From Clostridiaceae bacterium (GTDB lineage: Bacteria > Bacillota > Clostridia > DSM-8532): a stretch of 64,000 nucleotides of DNA. This document shows positions 30,258-40,244 of the stretch, piece by piece. A program made the position numbers and the translations under genes. Where the stretch lies: positions 1 through 64,000 of the forward strand of contig DULR01000017.1 in NCBI GenBank assembly GCA_012840245.1, in the 5' to 3' direction. How positions within the stretch are numbered: position 1 is the first letter of the stretch; the number at the start of each line of letters is the position of its first letter. Below the pieces are notes generated by a model, which saw nothing but the letters and a program-made list of their open reading frames with translations, had not been told where the DNA came from and made no database searches.

Positions 30258-31142
30258 GTGAAACCTAAAAAGAATATATTGGCTCAGGTAATAATATCGA
30301 CAGTAATGATACTGATAATCCTGACTATGATAATTCCCATACTGAATATATTTGCCAAATCATTTTCCGACCCGGCGCTCTCTCCCTCGATGAGTGGTCT
30401 GCGCATTATACCTGTCGGCTTTGACCTGATAAATTATCAGATTATTTTCAGCCATCCGGTGCTGATCCCGTCAATATTCAACTCATTGCTGATAACCATC
30501 GCAGGTACTTGCCTGAACATTTTCATGACCACCTCGGCGGCTTATGTGCTTGTAAGGCCGAATCTGATCGGCAAAAAGGCGATCATGGTATTTCTCATCT
30601 GCATGATGCTTTTTGATCCGGGATTCGTGCCGGAGTATCTGGTAGTGAAAGATCTTGGTCTTATGAACTCCAGATGGTCTGTTATCCTGGTCACGGCTGT
30701 CAACGTTTTTTACCTTGTCATCATGATGCGGTTCTTCGGGGAGGTTCCCAACGAAATGCATGAGGCCGCCACGATCGACGGCGCAGGACATTTCAGGATC
30801 TTCTGGCAGATCTATATGCCGCTTGCCAAATCGGGTATCGCAACTTTGACGATGTACTATGCAGTTTCCAGGTGGAACGAGTATTTCAGATCAGGTATAT
30901 ATCTGCTCGATTCAAAGAAAACTACATTACAGGTTATCCTCAGACAGTTCGTCGTTATGAATTCAACCGAAACCATCGTACGGGCACAGGATCTTCTGGA
31001 CTACAATGAGTTTGCCAAGATCGACGTCAACGCCCTCAAGGCTGCGACGATCGTTGTTGCTATCGTTCCCATAATCATCTTCTACCCGATCATATTGAGA
31101 TACATCAAGGGCGGAGTCATGACAGGCGCTGTAAAAGGATAG
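30258..31142 (+). CDS. Carbohydrate ABC transporter permease (YtcP-like)
   Basis: EAATIDGAGHFRIFWQIYMPL motif; likely GTG start behind AAGGAGAG. Confidence 0.9.
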   Translation: MKPKKNILAQVIISTVMILIILTMIIPILNIFAKSFSDPALSPSMSGLRIIPVGFDLINYQIIFSHPVLIPSIFNSLLITIAGTCLNIFMTTSAAYVLVRPNLIGKKAIMVFLICMMLFDPGFVPEYLVVKDLGLMNSRWSVILVTAVNVFYLVIMMRFFGEVPNEMHEAATIDGAGHFRIFWQIYMPLAKSGIATLTMYYAVSRWNEYFRSGIYLLDSKKTTLQVILRQFVVMNSTETIVRAQDLLDYNEFAKIDVNALKAATIVVAIVPIIIFYPIILRYIKGGVMTGAVKG

Positions 31143-31264
31143 TATCTATTGCCCTTTCCAGTTCGTTTAGAATCATCGGAGCATACGGATCTTCTTTAAC
31201 AGCTCTGATGGTTATAATATACGCTTTCGTTTTTCGAAAGTAATCTATTTATAGGAGGAATTAC

Positions 31265-32773
31265 ATGAAAAAGACATTATCAATTCTATTGGCAGTCTTG
31301 ATGATCGTTTCTGTGTTTGCAGGATGCGGCAAGCAACAAACAACCCCGCCTGCAACTACATCAAGCAACCCACCCGCTCAGACAGGCTCTGAACAGCCTA
31401 AAGGAATCGGAACTCCGGAAAACCCCGTGAAGGTTACAATTCTGGAGAAGGACGTCTCCATGTCTGAAGAAGACGTCGTCAAAATGGTCGAAGCCATTGA
31501 AAAGGGAATGGCAGCTGAAGGCAACTATGTTGACATCGAGTATCTTGAGCCTCCTGCAGGCAAGTACGTCGAAGTTGTACCTATCGCCATCAGAACAGGC
31601 CAATATACACCCGATATCGTATACTTCCAGAATGGCGTAGAGCTTCCTCTTGTACAGGAAGGCCTTCTTGAGGACCTGACACCTTACATCGAGAAGTCCA
31701 CCCATATCAAGGCCAATATGGAAGATTACAACTGGGAAAGACTGAAGAACTATCCTTATCTTTTGTGGATAGCACCTCCGATGACTTATGTTCCTTACAT
31801 CAGAGGCGACTGGTTCAATCAGCTCTCTATAAAGGATGAGTTCCTTGCAAATCCGACTGTTGAAAATTACTACAAGATGTTCAAGGAAATCAAGGATAAA
31901 GGTTTGGCTGAATACCCGCTTACCACCGACAACAACAAGCTCCGTCTTGACGGTGTATTCAATCACGCTTTCGGTATTACTTCCACCATCATGAAGGAAG
32001 GCGACAAGTATATCTTCTATCATGTATCACAGGGCGAAAAAGCTAAGCTCGAATGGCTCAACAAGCTCTACACGGAAGGTCTGTTCGATCCTGAGTTCAT
32101 CACAAATACATGGGATGTTATGGAACAGAAGTTCTACGAAGGAAAGAGCGCTTTGATCTCCGGCAGAGCAGGCGACGTTGGACAGATCCATGACACAAAG
32201 ATGATCCAGACCAATGGTGAAGGTGCAGCTCTTGTTGTTCTTCCTCCTGCAAAAGGTGTAAGCTGGGCATATGCTTCAGTTGACGTTACAAGAGAACCCC
32301 GTGGATTTGCTATCACCGCTGACTCCAAGGTCAAGGATGCTGCTTTCGCAGTTCTTGAGTTCATCAACAGCCCTGCAGGAAGAACAATTGACAAGATCGG
32401 TATCGAAGGAATCCATCACAAGGTTGAAAACGGAAAGACCGTTCTCACTGACAAATATTCATCATGGTGGTCACGCTTCTTCGAATCTCTGAACGGATTC
32501 AATCCGAATCCTCCTCTGGAAGGCTCCATATACACTCCTGCAGCACAGGATTCACTCAAAAAGGCTATGGAGTTCTATGCTGAGGATGTGAACATAATCG
32601 TTCCGGAAGAGCTTGCTCCGAAATGGGACGCTATGATCAATCTCTACAATGAGTACTATGCTGACATTATACGTGGTGTCAAACCCGTCAGCGCATTCGA
32701 CGATTTCGTCAAAGAATGGAATGCTGCAGGCGGCGATGAATTCAGCGAATATCTTGCTGAAGTGCTTAAATAA
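31265..32773 (+). CDS. Extracellular solute-binding lipoprotein of ABC importer
   Basis: Signal peptide and lipobox (VFAGCGK); family 1 solute-binding features. Confidence 0.92.
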   Translation: MKKTLSILLAVLMIVSVFAGCGKQQTTPPATTSSNPPAQTGSEQPKGIGTPENPVKVTILEKDVSMSEEDVVKMVEAIEKGMAAEGNYVDIEYLEPPAGKYVEVVPIAIRTGQYTPDIVYFQNGVELPLVQEGLLEDLTPYIEKSTHIKANMEDYNWERLKNYPYLLWIAPPMTYVPYIRGDWFNQLSIKDEFLANPTVENYYKMFKEIKDKGLAEYPLTTDNNKLRLDGVFNHAFGITSTIMKEGDKYIFYHVSQGEKAKLEWLNKLYTEGLFDPEFITNTWDVMEQKFYEGKSALISGRAGDVGQIHDTKMIQTNGEGAALVVLPPAKGVSWAYASVDVTREPRGFAITADSKVKDAAFAVLEFINSPAGRTIDKIGIEGIHHKVENGKTVLTDKYSSWWSRFFESLNGFNPNPPLEGSIYTPAAQDSLKKAMEFYAEDVNIIVPEELAPKWDAMINLYNEYYADIIRGVKPVSAFDDFVKEWNAAGGDEFSEYLAEVLK

Positions 32774-32786
32774 ATAACAGCTCTCA

Positions 32787-32823
32787 ACACAACAGGTACA
32801 GGCCTCGGCCTTACCTGTTGTGT
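32787..32823 (+). terminator. Stem-loop after solute-binding protein gene
   Basis: ACACAACAGGTA-AGG/CCT-rich loop-TACCTGTTGTGT. Confidence 0.7.
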
Positions 32824-32860
32824 ATTTAAAACTGATTTTGAGAATAGAAAGGATACCCAG

Positions 32861-33847
32861 ATGATATCAAGATCTGAATTTATCAAAGACAGAAATAAAG
32901 TATTGGACAAAGCATTAGGCAGTTTAAGCGGCCTTGCCATCGGGGACTCCTTCGGTGATGCTTCGAGGAAACCCGACAACCAGCAGAATTATGGGATCAC
33001 GACAGATTTTCACAAGGGTGCATCCTGGAGTACTGATGATACCGAATTCGCATTGCTTACCGCAAAGATACTCATAGATTGCAGAGGAAATCTTACAAGT
33101 GACGATGTGGTAAATGCATGGCTGACACATGTAGCGACTCAGGATGAGCTCAAGAGAGGCGGAGCCAGCGAGTTTGAAGCCTCAAAGAATCTGCGCCGCG
33201 GTTTGCGCCCACCCCTTTCGGGCAAATACAACAGCTATTTCACCAGCGATGGAGCTGCGATGCGCATAGCTCCCATAGGGATAATCTGCGCAGGTGATCC
33301 TGAGAAGGCAGCAGCTATGGCTGAGATAGACGCCAGCATCAGCCATTATGAAGACGGTATCTGGGGCGCACAGGCTGTTGCTGCAGCAGTATCTGTCGCC
33401 ATGGTGGATGGTACCATCGACGAGATAATCGGTGCCGCATTGAACGCTATCCCTTCCGACTCATGGTTCTGTTACACACTCAATAAGGCTCTTGAGATAG
33501 GAAACAGGACAGGAAAATCTCTTATAGATTCATGGATGCCTCTTCACGACGAGCTTTGGGCAAGCTATCGCGCAACTGTGGCCGAGGCTGTTTCAGAGGC
33601 ATTCGGCGTGCTCAATATAGTCAATGATACCTTTAAGAACGGCGTTATAGCCGCAGGCAATTTTGGACGCGACGCTGATACAATAGGAGCTATTGTTGGC
33701 GCTATTCTTGGCGCGAAATACGGCGCTTCCCAGATACCTGAGCATTGGATCGAAAAGACCAGGTATCCGACAGGAACATGTCTTCTCTTTACAAAGGGAA
33801 TCGATATCCGGGAAATGGCCGAAAAACTGGCCGACTTGATCATTTGA
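32861..33847 (+). CDS. ADP-ribosylglycohydrolase family protein
   Basis: [42 protein letters not shown]. Confidence 0.92.
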   Translation: MISRSEFIKDRNKVLDKALGSLSGLAIGDSFGDASRKPDNQQNYGITTDFHKGASWSTDDTEFALLTAKILIDCRGNLTSDDVVNAWLTHVATQDELKRGGASEFEASKNLRRGLRPPLSGKYNSYFTSDGAAMRIAPIGIICAGDPEKAAAMAEIDASISHYEDGIWGAQAVAAAVSVAMVDGTIDEIIGAALNAIPSDSWFCYTLNKALEIGNRTGKSLIDSWMPLHDELWASYRATVAEAVSEAFGVLNIVNDTFKNGVIAAGNFGRDADTIGAIVGAILGAKYGASQIPEHWIEKTRYPTGTCLLFTKGIDIREMAEKLADLII

Positions 33848-33881
33848 TCGCAGCTTCCCCTGGATTGGAGGATAAAAGGGA

Positions 33882-34973
33882 ATGACATGGTTTTTGGCCA
33901 CCTTTCTGGTTGGCTTGATTGGTGCTTTGATCTGCTTCAAATTAAAAGTTACAGGCGGATTGATGATCGGCTCGCTTGTGGCGGTTGCTTTGTTTAACAT
34001 AATCACCGGACTTGCATATTTTCCGTTGCCTGCGAAAATTTTCGCTCAGATAATATCAGGCGCGTTCATCGGAATGCAGGTTAACAGAAAGAATGTTTCG
34101 GATCTTAAGAAAATGGCGAAACCCACGGTTTTTCTTGTTGGGGGGTTACTGATCATAAATATAATAATGGGCTTCGTCATATACGCTTTATCCGATTGCG
34201 ATCTGATGACAGCTTTATTTGCGGCAGTTCCCGGCGGAGTTGCAGATATAAGTATAATAAGCAGCGATATGGGTGCGGATACATCGAGAGTTGCCGTATT
34301 CCAGCTATTCCGCATGATCACTGTCCTTACCTTTTTCCCTGTTCTGATCCTTCCTGTAACAAAATATATAACCAAAAAGCAACCGCCCTCCAATAATTCT
34401 ATGCAGGAGCAGACCGAAACACAGGCTTCTCCGGAAGCAACCGGCAACAGAAAGACCGTTGATAAACCCGTTAAGAAAACAGTTCTTACTCTTTCAATAG
34501 CTTTTGTCTTCGGCGTATTGGGAGCGATACTTAACATACCGGCAGGTCCGCTTCTATTCTCAACCCTTTCGGTATCGGTCCTCAGTTTATGGACCAATAA
34601 TGCCTATATGCCTTTTGCGATCAAGCGCTTTGCCATGATAATCGCCGGATCTTATGTAGGAAGCAGCTTTATAAGAGAGAATCTTGACGGAATTGTCCGG
34701 CTGATTTTCCCGATGATACTTCTCGTAGCAGGATATATGGTTTTCTGTGTGCTTTTGGGGATCCTTATGAGCCGCCTTTTCAAGATCGATATAACTACCG
34801 CTTTATTCTCCTGCACCCCGGCCGGTGCCAGCGATATGGCTCTGCTGGCAACCGATCTGGGTGCCGCAGGCCCTCAGGTAGCGCTATTGCAGATCGCAAG
34901 GCTGTTCTGTGTCATAACCATCTTCCCGAGGGCAATAGAACTGGTGCTTTGGCTTTGGGGCATGGTTACATAA
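33882..34973 (+). CDS. AbrB family membrane protein (putative transporter) with internal duplication
   Basis: Two repeated halves with AAVPGGVADISIISSDMGAD and SCTPAGASDMALLATDLGA. Confidence 0.88.
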   Translation: MTWFLATFLVGLIGALICFKLKVTGGLMIGSLVAVALFNIITGLAYFPLPAKIFAQIISGAFIGMQVNRKNVSDLKKMAKPTVFLVGGLLIINIIMGFVIYALSDCDLMTALFAAVPGGVADISIISSDMGADTSRVAVFQLFRMITVLTFFPVLILPVTKYITKKQPPSNNSMQEQTETQASPEATGNRKTVDKPVKKTVLTLSIAFVFGVLGAILNIPAGPLLFSTLSVSVLSLWTNNAYMPFAIKRFAMIIAGSYVGSSFIRENLDGIVRLIFPMILLVAGYMVFCVLLGILMSRLFKIDITTALFSCTPAGASDMALLATDLGAAGPQVALLQIARLFCVITIFPRAIELVLWLWGMVT

Positions 34974-35124
34974 TACGGCAGTATACTTATGCCGGTAAAG
35001 CATCTGCCGGCGGGCCTTTGCCCCAAATATTGGCCTGTTCATATTTTCTTGACTTCTCATTTATGACTGTGTTACAATATTCAAGCATGCTGGTCAAGTG
35101 CCGGCAAAGCGAATAGAGCAGCGT

Positions 35125-35216
35125 GGAGAGATGGCTGAGCTGGTCTAAGGCGCACGACTGGAAATCGTGTGTACGTTAAAAGCGTACCGAGGGTTCGAAT
35201 CCCTCTCTCTCCGCCA
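35125..35216 (+). tRNA. tRNA-Ser (anticodon GGA), encoded CCA
   Basis: GGAGAGA/TCTCTCC acceptor stem, CTGGAAA anticodon loop, variable arm GTACGTTAAAAGCGTAC, GAGGGTTCGAATCCCTC T-arm, discriminator G and CCA. Confidence 0.95.
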
Positions 35217-35222
35217 TTCCCG

Positions 35223-35256
35223 AGGGGATTCGCCATTAAGGTGAATCCCTTTTAAT
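35223..35256 (+). terminator. Terminator downstream of tRNA-Ser
   Basis: AGGGGATTCGCC-ATTAA-GGTGAATCCCT-TTT. Confidence 0.7.
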
Positions 35257-35270
35257 AATTAGTCATCCAT

Positions 35271-35699
35271 TCAAGCCAATTCCAGCATCTCGGTCGATAA
35301 AATCTTTGGTATAAGCCCAAATCTGCCTATATTAATTATTTTTACTTTATCTCTTCCCATATAGAACCTGTAATTGCTTATGTTCTCAGGTGGTTTACAA
35401 TATGTGATCAATAATGACTCTGCATCAGCCAACTTATTTGAGGAGAACTTTTTCCTATCTCCGAAGGACAATACTCCAAATCTAATAAACAACTGACCTC
35501 GATAATAATGCAACCATTGCTTAGCGTGCTCATTAATCCTATGGATAAAAGGTCTTTCCGTTTTTCCTATATACAGAAGTGTCATATTATCGCCAAATTT
35601 TCTATATATCGCATAAATACCGAACTCATTCGATATATCATATTTGATGATGTTGTTAATTTTATACGGACCATACCATTTTATTATTATTTCCTCCAT
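35271..35699 (-). CDS. GIY-YIG nuclease domain protein
   Basis: IYAIY...LLYIGKTERPFIHRINEH, followed by conserved acidic AESLLI segment. Confidence 0.75.
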   Translation of the reverse strand: MEEIIIKWYGPYKINNIIKYDISNEFGIYAIYRKFGDNMTLLYIGKTERPFIHRINEHAKQWLHYYRGQLFIRFGVLSFGDRKKFSSNKLADAESLLITYCKPPENISNYRFYMGRDKVKIINIGRFGLIPKILSTEMLELA

Positions 35700-35865
35700 T
35701 TTAGATTCCCCCTGATCTTAATATACAAAATCATTATATACAATCTCAGAAACATTTTTTTAATTTATATTTTTATATTAATAAGTATAATGCCATGAGG
35801 TTTTCGATGCTCGAGGCAGGTGAAATTTTGGCGGAAGCCGGAAAAGGTGAGAAATGATAAATAAT

Positions 35866-35891
35866 AAAAAAACCCGGTTTTTAAGCCGGGT
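35866..35891 (-). terminator. Terminator of AraC-type gene
   Basis: Minus strand ACCCGGCTTAAAAACCGGGTTTTTTT. Confidence 0.8.
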
Positions 35892-35904
35892 ACAATTTTA
35901 AATA

Positions 35905-37398
35905 TCAAAGTGTTTGCTCCAGATCCTTGAGCAAATGCAGGGCTTCGGAATCAGCAGCTTTGCACTTATCGATCAATTCAGCTATTTTTCGCCGGTTTTC
36001 TGTTTCCGAAAACAACCTCAATTGTTTTTCATCCCTCTGCCAGCCACCCAGTATGTTATACATACTATAAGCGTTTTGCTTAACTGTCTCAAATTTGCCC
36101 GCAATTTCCCTGAACAATGGCTGCGCAGGATTTTGTTCGGCCAATTTCTTAAAAAACTTCGCGGCATTATCCCTTCCGTCGGCAAGGCAGTCCATTGCAT
36201 CGCCCTGGCACATCAGCCTTTCAACGAGAATAGGAATGACAGGCTCTCTGGGGAATTGGCTTTCATCTGTAATTGCTCTTTTCCATGCATCATATGCCAT
36301 AATTCCCTTGGCATAATTGCCATCTTTGCGTCCGGAAATTACAGTAACAGCATTTTGTATCAGTTTCTTCAAGGGCATTTGAGTAGGGATCTTTTGTCCC
36401 ATCGACATGACAGCAATGGTATTCTGATTCTCCCACCATGAGTCGGTTATAAAATATCCTGAGTCATCAAACCTTATGCTGGAAGCGAATTCAGGATTGT
36501 CCTGAAAGAAATTCCAGCCAAGAAGTGTCTTCCCGTCATTGCGGTAACCGGTAATCAGGCAGGCTTCGGGCGGGCCTATAAAACCAAGACCGATACAAGG
36601 ATAACCTTTATCTATCTGTTCCCTGATAAACTTGATAAAGTCTTCTTTTGTCGCATTTGACAGGATTGATGAGGAATCGGCCAGATCACTGCACTCCTGC
36701 CAGTTTCCTCTGCATAACATTTTGAAAGCACGCCCGATACCTTCGATCCCGTTCTTATATACCATAATCGGGTCGTCAAACGTAAATATTACATCAACAT
36801 TGCCGCCGTTCCAGCAGGTTTCATCCCATACAAGACGAAACGCAGCACCGCTGGAAACCATAGCATAATCATAATCGATATCTTCACCGAGATAATTCGC
36901 CGCTGCTTTCAGACAAATCGGAAAAGGGGTACAGCCATATACACCATATCCAACCTTAGGAACACCATATAATATCGTGCTTCCTTTTACAGTTGCTTTA
37001 TCATTATTCACCTCAACCATCCTTTCTGAAACACCATAGACACCTGCGCAAAGCTTTATGCGGCCGACCATACACCTGCGCTTTCGGAAATCCTGTGGTG
37101 TTAGTCCTGTGACACGTTTAAATGCGCGAGTAAATGTATCGGGATTACTAAAGCCATATTTTACAGAAATGTTCATAATGCTTTCTTCACTATGGATGAT
37201 ATCAAAAGCTGCATGTGCAATTTTTCGGCTCAATACGTATCGTGCAAGAGATTTGCCTGTATATCTGGCAAATATAGAACGAATGTGGGAAAGTGAAAAT
37301 CCGGTCGCTTTTTCAAGCTCTGAATATTGAAAGCCGGACTGGAGCCGATTTTCCACGAACACAACAACTGACCATATGACAATAAAGTAATCCATCGC
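35905..37398 (-). CDS. AraC family regulator with large C-terminal cysteine-peptidase-like (BtrH/C39-like?) domain
   Basis: N-terminal AraC HTH pair (GFSLSHIRSIFARYTGKSLARYV, YGFSNPDTFTRAFKRVTGLTPQDFRKR); about 350-aa C-terminal domain. Confidence 0.75.
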   Translation of the reverse strand, partial: AMDYFIVIWSVVVFVENRLQSGFQYSELEKATGFSLSHIRSIFARYTGKSLARYVLSRKIAHAAFDIIHSEESIMNISVKYGFSNPDTFTRAFKRVTGLTPQDFRKRRCMVGRIKLCAGVYGVSERMVEVNNDKATVKGSTILYGVPKVGYGVYGCTPFPICLKAAANYLGEDIDYDYAMVSSGAAFRLVWDETCWNGGNVDVIFTFDDPIMVYKNGIEGIGRAFKMLCRGNWQECSDLADSSSILSNATKEDFIKFIREQIDKGYPCIGLGFIGPPEACLITGYRNDGKTLLGWNFFQDNPEFASSIRFDDSGYFITDSWWENQNTIAVMSMGQKIPTQMPLKKLIQNAVTVISGRKDGNYAKGIMAYDAWKRAITDESQFPREPVIPILVERLMCQGDAMDCLADGRDNAAKFFKKLAEQNPAQPLFREIAGKFETVKQNAYSMYNILGGWQRDEKQLRLFSETENRRKIAELIDKCKAADSEALHLLKDLEQTL

Positions 37399-37653
37399 AT
37401 CACCCATTTATTCAAAATACTTCATGAAGTATTTTGATTGTATCACAACAATTTCCAATACTCTCGACTTTTTTAATGATAGTTCTTTCTCATCATTGTC
37501 ACCAGTTCAATTAACCAGAAAATATACTATAATGTTTTCTAAAGGTATAACTTCAGGCGTAATGAGATTCCATACCATATGGTTCATAATGCGCAAAGCG
37601 GACAGGGTAGTGATGGGTTAAATCGCGGAGAATATATGAGAGATAAAACATCA

Positions 37654-39177
37654 TCACAGCTTCAGGTCCGCCCCTAGCACTCCTGTGACGGACCCGGACT
37701 CGTCAGTTATAGGTACCGACAGTGTAAGGCAAGGCCTTTTCGTGATGGCCGATATATAAACCTTTGAGCAGAATTCCTTCCCCTGAATGCTTTCCCGGAA
37801 CCAGTCCCTGATTTTTGCATTTGCTATGCCCGCTTCAGGAATGGAGCATATGAACCTGCCCTTTGTATCATTGCTCCATATGGCTTCTATGAAATCATTT
37901 TTCTTAATAAACCGGGAAAGTTCTTCCCTGTGGCTTTCCTTGTCCATCTTTTTGATCTCAGGAAGAGCGGCAAGTTCCCTTATCATAATAAATGCGTCAT
38001 TTATTCTCCCGGAGTATCTGGAGCTTTCAGAAATCAGGTCCTCCAGCCCCGTGTTATCCTGCAGTTCCATCAGTCCCTTAGAGGCATCATTCAGACGGCT
38101 GCCCAGCTCGGCTACCTCCATTATGCCCTGCATCTGTTTATATACTGATCTTTTCACGCTTTCAACGCTTTCTTCAGCAACACCTATCAGATTTTCCACC
38201 TCGCATATTTTATCCACTACATTGCCAGCGCTTCTGGCCTCGGTTTCAGATAACATGATGATTTTTTTCGCCATATCCAGTAAGCCATGAAACGATCGGT
38301 GAATCATGCCGAGCTTATTTTCAATATTGACAGCACTCTTTACGCCATTATCGATCTTTATACCAATTTCACCGACAGCCCTGTGAACACCTGTGATCTC
38401 TTCGTTGATAACTGATATAAGGTGCTTGATCTCATCCACTGATTTTTCACTTTCCATCGCAAGCTTCTGCACATCTTCTGCCACAACGGCAAAGCCTCTG
38501 CCATTTTCCCCTGCTCTGGCCGATTCGATTTTAGCATTCAGGGACAAAAGCCGGGTCTGCCTGGCGATATGGCTGACTGTCTCCAGAATCTTCACTATAT
38601 CTCCTGATGCGTTTGACAATTTATCCATATAATCAGTAGTTTCCCTGAAGGTTGATTCTATTTCGCCAATGATGTCCGCAACCTCGAGTATTTCCGATTT
38701 ACTTGTATCCAGGACTGTTTCCGAGCTTTTACCCACGGATTCAAGCTCAAGAGTGGTGCTCCTTGAATCCTCCAGAAGCCGGATCATCTCCCTTACTTCC
38801 ATAACCGTTTCATTGATCTTTTCATTGACTTTATCGTTTAAATGAGCCATCTCTTCAGTCTGAGCATATACCTGCTGTGCAAACCCGTTATTCTCATCGA
38901 GATTTATTTGCAGCTGTTCTGAAACAGCCCAGATTCGGTTCGATGTAACGTGCAGCTCAAGCTTAAGCCTTGCCAGTTCGCTTATCAGGTCAGCGATTGT
39001 CTTATCCTTTTGAGCATTGGCTTTGAAACTGCTTTTCACCAGTAAGAAGCCGGCTGGAAAACAAACTGACAGGTAAATAATCAGATTTATCAGTTTCAAC
39101 GGAAAGGGCAGCAAGAATATTACAGAGCCCAAAATACAGCCCAACGCAACAGTCACCGAAACCATTTTGTTACTCAT
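37654..39177 (-). CDS. Methyl-accepting chemotaxis protein with C-terminal Cache/PDC-like domain
   Basis: MCP hairpin ([36 protein letters not shown]) followed by a PDC-like C-terminus (TKRPCLTLSVPITDESGSVTGVLGADL). Confidence 0.88.
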   Translation of the reverse strand: MSNKMVSVTVALGCILGSVIFLLPFPLKLINLIIYLSVCFPAGFLLVKSSFKANAQKDKTIADLISELARLKLELHVTSNRIWAVSEQLQINLDENNGFAQQVYAQTEEMAHLNDKVNEKINETVMEVREMIRLLEDSRSTTLELESVGKSSETVLDTSKSEILEVADIIGEIESTFRETTDYMDKLSNASGDIVKILETVSHIARQTRLLSLNAKIESARAGENGRGFAVVAEDVQKLAMESEKSVDEIKHLISVINEEITGVHRAVGEIGIKIDNGVKSAVNIENKLGMIHRSFHGLLDMAKKIIMLSETEARSAGNVVDKICEVENLIGVAEESVESVKRSVYKQMQGIMEVAELGSRLNDASKGLMELQDNTGLEDLISESSRYSGRINDAFIMIRELAALPEIKKMDKESHREELSRFIKKNDFIEAIWSNDTKGRFICSIPEAGIANAKIRDWFRESIQGKEFCSKVYISAITKRPCLTLSVPITDESGSVTGVLGADLKL

Positions 39178-39193
39178 ACCTGCATCCCTCCTG

Positions 39194-39234
39194 AATAAAA
39201 AAAGCGTTAATACAGGATTTTCCTATATTAACGC
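39194..39234 (-). terminator. Terminator downstream of transglycosylase gene
   Basis: Minus strand GCGTTAATA-loop-TATTAACGC followed by a T run. Confidence 0.75.
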
Positions 39235-39303
39235 CGTTGTTAAGCCGCTATTGAAAATTTATTTTTGATTTTAGCACATAAAGATTGCGATGGCAATCGT
39301 TTT

Positions 39304-40032
39304 TTATTTATCTCCTTCCGGGGCTTTGTCAATATTCGCCATAGCCATAATAGCCTGAGCTTCTTCTTCAGTTATTAAATGGCAGCCGACCATTCTGTCA
39401 AGAACCTGCTGGTGCCTTTGCGCAGCGAGCTCAGGATTTACATCAGGAGAGTAAACAGATGGCGCATTGGGGATCCCTGCAAGCAAAGTGCACTCGTAAT
39501 CATTCATTCCAGACGGGATTTTGCCGAAATAACCCTGGCTGGCATCATAGACCCCGTAATATCCGCTCCCAAAATAGATGGTATTGACGTACAACTCAAG
39601 AATATCATCTTTCGAATATTGCTTTTCCAAAACAAAGGCCATGAAGGTTTCGGCAATTTTACGCTCCAGCTTTTTCTCCTGAGTGAAATAGATGTTCTTT
39701 GCCAATTGCTGAGTGATGGAGCTTCCTCCTTCAGCCAGGCTCAAAGAGGTCAAATTCACCCATACGGCCCTTCCGATGGAAATTATGTCTATTGGTCCAT
39801 GATCGTAAAAGCGGTGATCTTCAACGGCCACTACCGCGTCTATATACATCTTTGGCAATTGTTCAAGGGGCGTGTAGTTTTCCCGGGACCTTATACTTTG
39901 TACCTTATCCGTCAGACTGCATTCCTTAAGAGCATCCTTAAACATCACATACCCTTTACCGGTATAAAACATTCCTGTAAGAATGCAGACAGCAAATATA
40001 GCTGTTATGATCCTAACGATCCACTTTTTCAT
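39304..40032 (-). CDS. Biosynthetic peptidoglycan transglycosylase (GT51, monofunctional)
   Basis: VAVEDHRFYDHGPID, GGSSITQQLAKN, EKQYSKDDILELYVNTIYFG. Confidence 0.93.
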   Translation of the reverse strand: MKKWIVRIITAIFAVCILTGMFYTGKGYVMFKDALKECSLTDKVQSIRSRENYTPLEQLPKMYIDAVVAVEDHRFYDHGPIDIISIGRAVWVNLTSLSLAEGGSSITQQLAKNIYFTQEKKLERKIAETFMAFVLEKQYSKDDILELYVNTIYFGSGYYGVYDASQGYFGKIPSGMNDYECTLLAGIPNAPSVYSPDVNPELAAQRHQQVLDRMVGCHLITEEEAQAIMAMANIDKAPEGDK

Positions 40033-40177
40033 TATTGCTTTCCAGCCTTTCTATTCCATGCCCGCTGTTCCTTCCAATTATACAGCCGGGCCTGTACACA
40101 AATATCCTATTCTATTCATATTGTAACTGGGAAAGGTGACGACTCGGTGACTTGAAGATAACAAAAATGTCACATTA

Positions 40178-40207
40178 AAAAAGCGAACACCTTTATATGT
40201 TCGCTTA
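40178..40207 (-). terminator. Terminator of AraC-NTase-like gene
   Basis: Minus strand AAGCGAACATATAAAGGTGTTCGCTTTTTT. Confidence 0.8.
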
Positions 40208-40244
40208 AGGATTTGGCTCACAGATGAGTGGTCTGTCATAACGC

